A DNA stretch of 64,000 nt from Escherichia coli. GTDB lineage: Bacteria > Pseudomonadota > Gammaproteobacteria > Enterobacterales > Enterobacteriaceae. The notes beneath the pieces are model-generated. The model had not been told where the DNA came from, ran no database searches, and saw nothing but the letters and a program-made list of their open reading frames with translations. The translations under genes were made by a program, and so were the position numbers. The stretch is taken from positions 1 through 64,000 of the forward strand of contig NZ_AP027765.1 of NCBI RefSeq assembly GCF_036503815.1, written 5' to 3'. Positions 26,975 to 34,700 of this stretch are shown here, one piece after another; the first letter of the stretch is position 1; the number at the start of each line of letters is the position of its first letter.

Positions 26975-27832
26975 TCAGGGGGAAGCTGTGGCCAGCCGGC
27001 TATAATTACGGTTACGTGACAGAATCATGCGCTCTTTCACACGACGCTCCACTTCGCGTTTTACCGCCTCACGATTGGCAGTGAAGCGCCCTTCCGAGAT
27101 TTCACGCGTCAGCTGCCGTTTCACCAGGGTGACGATATCCTGACGTTCCCTGTTCGCATCACGACGCGCACGGGCACGCTTTATTCCACGGGACTTAAGC
27201 TCTGTCTGGTAACTGCGGAAACGCTCACGCACAAAACGCCAGGCTTTCGCTATCAGTTCATCCATACCCAGGGTATCCAGTCCCTGCTTTTTGCGCTGTC
27301 TGTTTTCCCATTCAACACGACTGCGGCGCGCAGCAACTACTGCATCCTCAGACACATCAAGGGCGGCAAATAGCGCCGGTGTGAACGTGATATCGGTCGG
27401 AATGTAGCACCCGATAAGCGGATCATATTCCGTCTGGTAGATAATCAGTCCCAGCTCTGCAAGGAACGTCAAGGCTCGGGTGGCCCGGGTGATGGAGAGT
27501 TTTCCGGCAGCAGACTCCGTCGCCAGTCCGCACTCAATGGCCAGCGTAGTGATGGAGCACTGGACACGGTTGGCCAGCGGGTCATAGTGAAAACACAGCC
27601 CCTGCAGCAGCGCATCAATAGCCCGGCGACGCAGTACCGGTGGCATGCGCCGACGCAGTCCCTTCGAACGGGCATGTGCCACATGAATGGCGAAATCAAA
27701 ACGGGAGGTGAAGCCCACCGCCTTTTCCATCAGTTTTTCGCAGAACTTCAGCGTTCCGGCACCTTCACGGGGTGTGAACACCGGATTCGGGTTTTTAACC
27801 TGTGAATAGTATTTTTGAAGGAGATCAGCCAT
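26975..27832 (-). CDS. repA: IncFII replication initiator RepA
   Basis: 285-aa initiator of the RepFIIA replicon. ATG 27832 is chosen because it gives the family length and the usual segment QVKNPNPVFTPREGAGTLKF near the N-terminus; the longer open frame upstream is not part of it. The conserved core includes HARSKGLRRRMPPVLRRRAI and LLQGLCFHYDPLANRVQCS, and the end is RMILSRNRNYSRLATASP. It binds oriR in cis. Unusually, it is not directly next to tap: a RepA-like frame lies between, overlapping it by 8 bases, so its translation may be coupled through that frame. Confidence 0.95.
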   Translation of the reverse strand: MADLLQKYYSQVKNPNPVFTPREGAGTLKFCEKLMEKAVGFTSRFDFAIHVAHARSKGLRRRMPPVLRRRAIDALLQGLCFHYDPLANRVQCSITTLAIECGLATESAAGKLSITRATRALTFLAELGLIIYQTEYDPLIGCYIPTDITFTPALFAALDVSEDAVVAARRSRVEWENRQRKKQGLDTLGMDELIAKAWRFVRERFRSYQTELKSRGIKRARARRDANRERQDIVTLVKRQLTREISEGRFTANREAVKREVERRVKERMILSRNRNYSRLATASP

Positions 27833-28319
27833 GTCCCCCTCCAACACTATTCCCCCTCCTACGGGCGGCAACTAGCTCGTCTGGGCCGACACGTAAAGTT
27901 TCGAACATATCTGGTCTGAACCAGATGGTTCCTCCATCAAAAGCGATGAGATGAAGATCATTATCAAGAGTTTTGAGGGTTCTCCAAACACGAGTGTATG
28001 AACCTCCACTACAAACTGAAAGCTCTTTAACAGATAAGTTAACTTTGTTCGTATCAGGGATGTAGTGTGCGCACATTACTTGTACGAGGGAAACATAAAA
28101 ACTAACCATCGACGCGCTGATTTTATTTTTACGTTTGCCATGCTCTATTGCAAGCAAACCTCTGATGAAGATCAGATGCTTGAAGGAGTCAAAATGAGCC
28201 CTTTTCTGGAGAAGGCTGCAAAACGGGTGAGGATACTTGCTGGAATCAATGTGAAGATCTGGTTCAATCCCACCCGCTATTACTGAATGTGTTTCATGAT
28301 TAGCCACACCATCCTGCAC
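27825..28319 (-). CDS. RepA-like protein between tap and repA
   Basis: 164-aa ORF (GTG start) overlapping the end of tap upstream and the start of repA downstream. It resembles the first two thirds of RepA: SLVQVMCAHYIPDTNKVNLS aligns with ALLQGLCFHYDPLANRVQCS, a TR-x-x-RTL segment follows, and WFRPDMFETLRVGPDELVAA aligns with FTPALFAALDVSEDAVVAAR. RepA's basic C-terminal domain is missing. It thus looks like a stand-alone N-terminal RepA module with diverged sequence. It could relay ribosomes from tap to repA, compete with RepA, or be a relic of a second replicon. I do not recall it from R1 or R100. Confidence 0.6.
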   Translation of the reverse strand: MQDGVANHETHSVIAGGIEPDLHIDSSKYPHPFCSLLQKRAHFDSFKHLIFIRGLLAIEHGKRKNKISASMVSFYVSLVQVMCAHYIPDTNKVNLSVKELSVCSGGSYTRVWRTLKTLDNDLHLIAFDGGTIWFRPDMFETLRVGPDELVAARRRGNSVGGGHG

Positions 28320-28374
28320 TTACAATGCACAGAAGGAGTGAGCACAGAAAGAAGTCTTGAACTTTTCCGGGCAT
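28300..28374 (-). CDS. tap: Tap leader peptide
   Basis: 24-residue peptide starting MPGKVQDFFLCSLLLCIVSA and ending GWCG, essentially the Tap of IncFII plasmids. In R1, translating tap opens the structure that hides the repA start, and CopA antisense RNA blocks tap. Here the tap stop lies 20 bases inside the start of the RepA-like frame rather than at repA itself, so coupling would pass first to that frame. Confidence 0.85.
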   Translation of the reverse strand: MPGKVQDFFLCSLLLCIVSAGWCG

Positions 28375-28385
28375 ATAACTATACT
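28357..28385 (+). promoter_or_regulatory. copA promoter
   Basis: TTGAAC (28357-28362), 17-base spacer, TATACT (28380-28385): a strong sigma-70 promoter on the plus strand that would start the antisense RNA at about 28391, as in R1 and R100. Confidence 0.85.
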
Positions 28386-28390
28386 CCCCG

Positions 28391-28480
28391 CATAGCTGAA
28401 TTGTTGGCTATACGGTTTAAGTGGATCCCGGTAATCTTCTCCTCGTCGCCAAACTAGATGAAGATTATCGGGGTTTTTGC
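28391..28480 (+). ncRNA. copA: CopA (inc) antisense RNA
   Basis: About 90-nt antisense RNA that pairs with the repA leader and sets copy number and incompatibility of the IncFII replicon. Its main stem-loop is formed by cccggtaatcttct (28428-28440) and gaagattatcgggg (28460-28473), with a loop containing CGTCGCC-AAAC, followed by TTTTTGC as terminator. The loop decides incompatibility, so it is a useful typing site. Confidence 0.88.
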
Positions 28481-28607
28481 TTTTCTGGCTCCTGTAAATC
28501 CACATCAGAACCAGTTCCCTGCCACCTTACGGCGTGGCCAGCCACAAAATTCCTTAAACGATCAGCAATCTACCACTCACTCCTGAGATAAGCAAGAATG
28601 TGAATAT

Positions 28608-28865
28608 TTACGAAGTCGCTCTGCGTTTCAGCTCTGATTCAATCAGTTTTTCAAGCATCTGCGCCTGAGTAATACCTTCCTCATCCGCCAGTTCACTCAG
28701 CCTGTCTTTTAACCGGGCCTGAATAACCGCATGAAAAGCCTTATGAGTGTTGCTTCTGCGAGCCAGAGAAGCTCTTTGCCTCTCTCTGGCCGGAACAGGG
28801 TTACCTTTCCGGTATGTACGCTTGGTGCCTGATGAGGAAGTCACTGCATTTTCTGTCTGCGACAT
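28608..28865 (-). CDS. copB: CopB (RepA2) copy-number repressor
   Basis: 85-aa basic repressor of the repA promoter in IncFII plasmids. It begins MSQTENAVTSSSGTKRTYRK; the middle is Arg-rich (PARERQRASLARR) and the C-terminal part has helices LKDRLSELADEEGITQAQML. It lies upstream of the copA/tap region in the standard order, on the repA strand. When lost, the repA promoter is derepressed. Confidence 0.93.
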   Translation of the reverse strand: MSQTENAVTSSSGTKRTYRKGNPVPARERQRASLARRSNTHKAFHAVIQARLKDRLSELADEEGITQAQMLEKLIESELKRRATS

Positions 28866-29148
28866 CTCGCCTCCTCAATTCTCAAACAGGGATCGTTTCG
28901 CAGAGAATACTACAGTTTTTTGAAATCAGCGACTTGAAAGTTGTGACGATGATCTGTGTTGGCGCACAAATCATGTCTGATTACGACCGTTTAATGTGAT
29001 TTTGATAATGAAATGACTGAAAAGCGGGAAATGCCTTAGCCAGGGTGCCGGCCCCGGGCGGGACCGGCTGTTTCTGGTATATAGGGTGTCTGCCCCTGAA
29101 ATACCTCACACTTCCGGAAAGCGGGGACTTCCGTCCCCGCCCGGCAGC
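28866..29148. other. Intergenic region between copB and srnB
   Basis: 283 bases without a gene. The right part (29040-29148) is the 3' end of the srnB message, with a strong GCGGGGAC-TTCC-GTCCCCGC hairpin at 29121-29140 and the GGGCAGACACCC-like foldback sequence characteristic of hok-family mRNAs near 29083-29095. The left part probably contains the copB promoter. Confidence 0.6.
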
Positions 29149-29298
29149 TTACTTCCGTGCTTCGTAGGCCAGAGTTACCTGCACCACTGTATTTCCTCTG
29201 TGAATATTCAGCTCACATAACCGTTCCCTGAATATCAGTGAAAAACACAACACCATGGCGCACACGGCGAGCAACCCGATAAGGGCATATTTCGTCAT
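29149..29298 (-). CDS. srnB: SrnB/Hok-type membrane toxin
   Basis: 49-aa toxin of the hok/sok type I family: starts MTKYALIGLLAVCAMVLCFS and continues IFRERLCELNIHRGN. One membrane helix near residues 5-23 and conserved Cys and Glu residues are typical. After plasmid loss the stable mRNA is processed and translated, and the peptide depolarises the membrane. The sequence agrees with SrnB of F as remembered. It lies next to the IncFII replicon. Confidence 0.93.
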   Translation of the reverse strand: MTKYALIGLLAVCAMVLCFSLIFRERLCELNIHRGNTVVQVTLAYEARK

Positions 29299-29355
29299 AA
29301 ACTTTGACCTCTCTGCAAAGAAGAGGCTACAATCAGTAGTGTTAAGGTACTTCAT
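29149..29355 (-). CDS. Overlapping regulator of srnB translation (mok-type)
   Basis: In-frame extended frame starting MKYLNTTDCSLFFAERSKF at 29355 and ending with SrnB. In hok systems the equivalent mok frame must be translated for the toxin to be made, and the antisense RNA blocks mok. The sequence upstream of the toxin ATG fits that role. Confidence 0.75.
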   Translation of the reverse strand: MKYLNTTDCSLFFAERSKFMTKYALIGLLAVCAMVLCFSLIFRERLCELNIHRGNTVVQVTLAYEARK

Positions 29356-29405
29356 GCAGACCTCACGAGTTAATGGATTAACGAGTGGGGTCTTCGCATT
29401 TCTGG
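29330..29405 (+). ncRNA. srnC: Sok-type antisense RNA (srnC)
   Basis: On the strand opposite the toxin leader, gacctcacgagttaat (29356-29371) and attaacgagtggggtc (29376-29391) form a long hairpin followed by ttcgcattt, matching the Sok RNA stem and terminator. It lies over the mok start, where Sok acts. The 5' end is approximate. Confidence 0.7.
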
Positions 29406-29628
29406 TACCTGCGTCTTGCCTGAACCAGAAAGGCTCAGACACCCGCCGCGATAATACCACATTCCCTGTTGCTGACTATTACCCCCATTTGCCTGTTTTT
29501 GTTACAAAAACGCCGGGAGCGGGGGAAAACTTACTTTTTCCCGTTTCCGGGGGGGACAACTGAGCATTGCGAACGCGTCAGCTACGATGTTCCGGTGATT
29601 GCTGATCAGCCCCTGTTGTATTCATAAA

Positions 29629-29745
29629 CTAATTAACATTCATTCCGTCTGGTGCATAAATCTGCCCGTGAACATCTGCAGACAATACCGACCATGAAAA
29701 AATAAATAATCCCAGTAGAATATATTTCCTCATATTATTATCCAT
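29629..29745 (-). CDS. Truncated secreted protein remnant
   Basis: 38-codon ORF beginning MDNNMRKYILLGLFIFSW and then SVLSADVHGQ, a clear signal peptide ending LSA, followed by only about 15 residues before the stop. It looks like the beginning of an exported plasmid protein of the kind found between srnB and finO in IncF plasmids (some encode a secreted nuclease), cut short. Expression is uncertain. Confidence 0.3.
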   Translation of the reverse strand: MDNNMRKYILLGLFIFSWSVLSADVHGQIYAPDGMNVN

Positions 29746-29985
29746 AACAAATAAATGGCACCTGTACACCTGTATTTCAGGCAATCCTGAATATTGCAGC
29801 GCACATTGAATAAGACGTTATTTCGTGACATTAATCACAAAATATAAAATCGCGACTTAATACGGAAAAAACTCTGTGCTACTCAGAACTGACTGGTCAT
29901 ATTGCCCGACCGGATATTAAAAAAGCAAATCTCATAAACTCCTTTCAGCCTTCTGACTCCTGGAGTAATGAAGGCTGCTTTTTCG

Positions 29986-30207
29986 TTACACCCTTCCCCG
30001 GCAGCGCCGGTAGCAGTGTTCAGCCCTTTTTCGGGCAAACTGCTGCCAGTCTGTCCGGGGCGCAACACAGGCAGCCCGTCGCCATCCTTCTGCCGCTTCC
30101 ATCCAGCGTCCACTGACCTCCAGAATAACGGCCCGGCTTCCGGCACGCTGCCAGCGCCGGACCTGACCGTTCCGTGAACTGTTTCTGAATCCATTCATCT
30201 TTATCAC
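29986..30207 (-). CDS. ANR-family-like small regulator
   Basis: 73-aa basic protein (starts MIKMNGFRNSSRNGQVRRWQ). It fits the ANR pattern: an early helix, then GRWMEAAEGWRRAACVAP, a W-x-x-F-A segment and a C-terminal RAEHCYRRC. ANR proteins damp AraC-type activators in pathogens; in IncF plasmids similar proteins lie beside finO without a defined role. The overlapping frame at 29883-30194 is rejected because this one has the family pattern and an upstream GAGGAG ribosome-binding site. Confidence 0.65.
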   Translation of the reverse strand: MIKMNGFRNSSRNGQVRRWQRAGSRAVILEVSGRWMEAAEGWRRAACVAPRTDWQQFARKRAEHCYRRCRGRV

Positions 30208-30330
30208 TCCTCTTTAACCCGTCAGTATTATGGTGTTAAATAATCTACTGAATTGGCTTCCTTTCGGGTACGGAAGTTATTTCCTTTTAAGCCTTATTTC
30301 CCTGCCTCCTCTCTCTGATGGAGGCTTTTT

Positions 30331-30891
30331 TTACTTCTCATCAAGCACGGCCTGAAGTTCTGCCTTTATCTGGTTCTGGCGGCGGATTTTATCCAGACGC
30401 TCTGCCGCATACGCTTCCTCCTCCTGAGAAATATGCTCCGTCACATACCCTTCCGTGTCATACCGGCAGGCACCGGCTTTCATGGCACACAGATAGCTTT
30501 CTGAACGGGTGATGGCCTTCAGCGCCCTGCGCAGTTTTTTATGCGAGAGCGGGATATTCCGCTGCGCCACGTCTTCCAGTAACACGTCCCGGATACCGCA
30601 GGCCAGAAGCCGGGGGGTGTCACCGTCAAATAATCCCGGCCACCAGGGCTTCAGGGTGTTCACGGCTTCATCCAGTGTGGGCAGGTTCAGATAAATGGAC
30701 AGCGCCTGTCTGGCCTGCGCTTTTTTTGCCGCCAGCTCTGCCTCCCGAGCCGCTTTCTCCGCCAGCTTCTGCTTTTTCACCTTCCATTTTGGTGGCGTGG
30801 TGACATTGATGATGGTTTTCCGGTTGCGGACAGGCGCTGTTCCCTCTGTCTTCCGCTTCAGTGTCAGTACCGGTCGCTTCTGCTCTGTCAT
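30331..30891 (-). CDS. finO: Fertility inhibition protein FinO
   Basis: 186-aa RNA chaperone that stabilises FinP antisense RNA and speeds its pairing with traJ mRNA, lowering transfer. The N-terminal third is a long basic helix (KWKVKKQKLAEKAAREAELA); the ProQ/FinO domain follows (YLNLPTLDEAVNTLKPWWPG, then IPLSHKKLRRALKAI). The gene is intact, unlike in classical F, where IS3 interrupts it. Repression should therefore be functional. Confidence 0.95.
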   Translation of the reverse strand: MTEQKRPVLTLKRKTEGTAPVRNRKTIINVTTPPKWKVKKQKLAEKAAREAELAAKKAQARQALSIYLNLPTLDEAVNTLKPWWPGLFDGDTPRLLACGIRDVLLEDVAQRNIPLSHKKLRRALKAITRSESYLCAMKAGACRYDTEGYVTEHISQEEEAYAAERLDKIRRQNQIKAELQAVLDEK

Positions 30892-30945
30892 GCTGTGTTC
30901 TGCCTCTGACGAATCATCCTCTTGCGGCCAAAGATACCATACCCG

Positions 30946-31692
30946 TCACAGCGCCAGAACGCCCAGCACAGCCAGATGACAGGCATAGAACGTCGGGAAA
31001 AAATCCCCGGGCCAGAAACGGGGTAATGATTTTCCTGCACACGACACCAGACCAACGGTCAGCACCGTCATCACAAGGCCGGCCACCGCCGCTGCATCAC
31101 TGGTGGCAAGGTTAAGCGCCGGAATAACAGCCAGCAGGCAGGCGACCAGCGCCAGACGTTCCATTCTGTCTTCCGCCCGGTACAGCCTGTGGTTGACTGC
31201 CAGCATCAGCAGCCCGGCAATGCCGTAACTGGTGCCGGAGAAAGGCAACCACATTGCCAGAAGCAACATGGTCTCTGCGGAACGCCACCAGGTGCGCGTT
31301 TCACACCATATCAGCACCTGTGCCGTAACTGCAAAGGCAAACAGGATATTCCCCTCATACCAGGGAAAGCCGGCCAGATAATATGCGAACTGGGCAATCA
31401 CCGCCCATCCCCACAGCCGGTTAATGGCCTCCTGCCGGATATGCGTATGACGGGACAGATTCAGCCCCCACACCAGGGCAAACAGCGGAAAGGCCCCACG
31501 CCCGACCAGAAACATCCACGACTGGTCCAGATGCAGAATGCGGTTTGCATGGTCCAGAACCATCAGCACCAGTGCCACCGTTTTGATGATATCCCGCTGT
31601 CCGGGTGACCAGACCAGCAACGACTGCAACCAGGTATCGGTCCGGGCAGCCAGTGAATCATTACGTGTTGTGTTCGTGTTATCCGTTGTCAT
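30946..31692 (-). CDS. traX: F-pilin acetylase TraX
   Basis: 248-aa polytopic inner-membrane protein with about seven to eight membrane helices, belonging to the TraX/acyltransferase family. It N-acetylates pilin (TraA) in F-like systems. It begins MTTDNTNTTRNDSLAARTDT and reads LQSLLVWSPGQRDIIKTVAL at the first helix. It follows traI by 19 bases. Confidence 0.94.
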   Translation of the reverse strand: MTTDNTNTTRNDSLAARTDTWLQSLLVWSPGQRDIIKTVALVLMVLDHANRILHLDQSWMFLVGRGAFPLFALVWGLNLSRHTHIRQEAINRLWGWAVIAQFAYYLAGFPWYEGNILFAFAVTAQVLIWCETRTWWRSAETMLLLAMWLPFSGTSYGIAGLLMLAVNHRLYRAEDRMERLALVACLLAVIPALNLATSDAAAVAGLVMTVLTVGLVSCAGKSLPRFWPGDFFPTFYACHLAVLGVLAL

Positions 31693-31711
31693 CAGCGTTT
31701 ATCTTCCTGTA

Positions 31712-34700
31712 TCAGTCTCCGCCCAGGGTTTTCTCTTTCTGCAGGTCACGAACCATATCCCGCTCCATCTGCTGCAGTCGCTCCTGCAGCAGATTTTCCC
31801 GGGCAACATCCCGGACCGCTTCCCGCACCCGTTGTGGTTCACGCAGTACACTCTCCGGCAGCGCGGCTTCCCGTTCAGATATGGCAGACCGGTCACGCTC
31901 CAGCCCGGCAATATCCCTGACAGCCTGCTCTGTTTTGCCGTCCGGCAGGTCAGGTTTGTTCTCTGCCATTTTACGGACAATTTCATCCGCACGGCGTTCC
32001 GTTTCACGGCGGATGGCCTCTTCAGCTTGCCGCTGTGCCAGTACCTCTGCCGTGACCGGTTCGCCATTTCCGGCTCCCGGCTGAACGCTGTTGTCCGGGA
32101 TATCCCCCCACACGCGACCACCGGTGATGGTACCGGGATTCCACGGACGACCTTCACCGGCGATTCTTACCACCACACCGCTGTCAGGATTATCACGGGC
32201 AATCCGGACACCATCCTGCATATTATCAGCCAGCAGGCTCTCTCCGTTACGGCTGCCCTGCAGGGCCACGAACTGCGCATCCCCACTGCCTTTCACCCGG
32301 CCTTCACCACTGAAGCCCCGCAGCCCGTTTCCGTCATCCGTGGTCAGCGGATTCAGCCAGATACCAGCTGACTTGCCGTTACGGTCAAAAGCCGGCAGTG
32401 CCACATACGGCTGCGGATATTTGCGCCCGGGTGCAATAAACCGTGCAGGACTGTCTCCCCCGGCCAGCCCTGCCTGACGGAGAACGGCACGGCCGGCCGC
32501 CACGTCCCGCAGCTCCCGCGCCGTACTGAACAGCCGCTCTGCATTCATGACCTCCCGGTCCGATTTCGGCTCAAGCACATCGTGGGCAGTTCCTTTCTGT
32601 ACGGCATTGTTAATGGCATCCGTCCAGCCCTGACGGTTATCGGTATACACCTGCACATGCTGCTTCATACGCGACAGGGCCACGTAGGCTGACTCAAAGC
32701 CGGCCATCTGTTTCCGGCTGCCTCCCGTACCTTCAAGCGCGATGGCAAAGGTTTCACTTGCCCCCTGCGCACCGTGGGCGGTGATGGCATAGGCCAGGTC
32801 AATATGTTGCTCTGCCCGCTCCTGACCGTGGCGAATCACCCGGGTCTGCTGTCCGTCCGACAGCGTGACACTGTCACCGGAAACCGCTGTCACCGTCCAG
32901 ACGCTGTTGGCCACATAACCGCGCTCCCGGTCACTCTTCGTGAAGCGCATCCGGTCACCGGTTCCCACCCGGATGGTGTCCGGGGTGTACAGTGTGACGC
33001 CTTCAGCCACCGCCTCCCGGGGCGAAATCAGCCGCGTGTTACCTTCAGCATCCTGCAGGGTTATCAGCCCGTCATCCCTGCTGATACCGGCAATCCGGTG
33101 ATACACATTATCCACCAGGGCAAGTGCGTCCCGATGTGTCTCCCAGGTGGAGAGACGACGCAGCTCCCCGTCGCGTATATTCGCTATGTTCAGGACAGGC
33201 ACCATGACCTGCTCTTTTCCCAGCTCACCGGCCTTTTCCCGTGCATCATGAATCATGCTGTTCAGCACGCGCCGGTCCTCATTCAGGTGCGTGACAATCA
33301 GCGTCTGCTCCCGTGCTTCCGGTGTTCTGCCGGTATAGTCGCGGACAATGGCTTCATACAGTGTCATGGGGACATCCGGGAAAGCCTCGCCTTTCAGCAT
33401 CGCCTTCTGCTGCGCTTCTGCCAGTTTCGCTTCCTGGCTGTGACTGAACTCCATCACGGAGTGCTCCGGTGCCCATGCGCCCTCCAGACGTGGCACCTGA
33501 GACGGTTTCACACTCTCAAGCCCGGATAGTGCCCTTTCCACATCCCGGTTAATCAGGTTGTATACCGCCTCCCGCAGTTCCGGCGTCTGACGCACAATCT
33601 CCTTCATGATGGCCACATCGGCAGCACTGCGCGTCTGCTGGAGACGGAAAGGCTGACCGGGCGCGATGGCCTGCAGCTGGTCCGTGTCACCACTGGCCAC
33701 GGCACGACCGCCACCGGCCACAATCAGGGCGTATGCCCGTGCCATGTCGGTATTGCCCACCATTGAGCTCTCATCGAGCAGGAACAGCGTGTTGCTGAAA
33801 TCCGGCGTTTCTCCGCTGCGCTGCTGCAGCTGCGTGTCATGCAGAAAGGACGCCAATGTCTGCGCATCCACGCCGGCGCTGCGCATCTCCCCGACCGCAC
33901 GGTGTGTGGGACCCAGCCCAACGACACGGGGACGCTCACTCTCCGGCAGCATGTTCACGGCTGACATCACCGCCCGGAACTGTGTGGTCTTACCCACACC
34001 TGCATAGCCCTGCACCACCGTGAAGCGGTCGGACGTTTCCAGTATCATGCGGGTGGCGGCGCGCTGTCCTGATGTCAGTTTCTCCATGAGTTCGCCAGGT
34101 ACTCTCTCCATCAGCGGCGTGACCGCCTCCTTACCTTCGAGAATATGGCGAAGAATGCTCTTTTCTGCCTCATACGACGCACGGGAAACCAGCAGGCCTG
34201 TGCCATAGTCTTTTGCCACATCCACATACAGTAAATCACCCCGTTTTATCTGCGCATCGATTTCCCCTCCCAGTTCAGTAAAACTGGTTCCTTCTGCAGC
34301 AAACGACTTCGCCTCTGTCAGCAGATCCACCATGCTGAAGGCCAGGTTTTTACTTTCCAGCACAGGAAGGGCCAGATGAATGGCCTGCTGTGCCGGCGTG
34401 TGAAGCCCGGCTTTCTGCAGACTGATAGCGGTTTCCAGCAATGTCTCACCGGCACGCGCCTTTATCTGCTCAGAAACCACCGTAAAGGAGGGATGGCGGG
34501 CAAGTTTTTCCGCAGTACGGGTTTCATCCAGTGAGGAATACAGCCGGACATCACGACCGCTGCGGGCCAGACCGTTCAGGGTGGCGTTGTCCATTGCCAT
34601 CTGTGTGACGGAGGCAAAAACCTTCGCACTGTCGCTGACGGAATGCCCGGGCGTTTCCACCCATCCGTTCTCCAGCTTCAGTGCCGTGAACGGTGAATCA

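Noticed and set aside
28320..28505. 61-codon ORF often annotated as RepA3 or CopA protein
   Set aside because: It overlaps the CopA RNA, its promoter and tap; the conserved content here is RNA structure and the Tap peptide rather than this frame.
29883..30194. 103-codon minus-strand ORF overlapping the ANR-like gene
   Set aside because: Different frame with no family pattern; the 73-aa frame at 29986-30207 shows the ANR layout and a ribosome-binding site.
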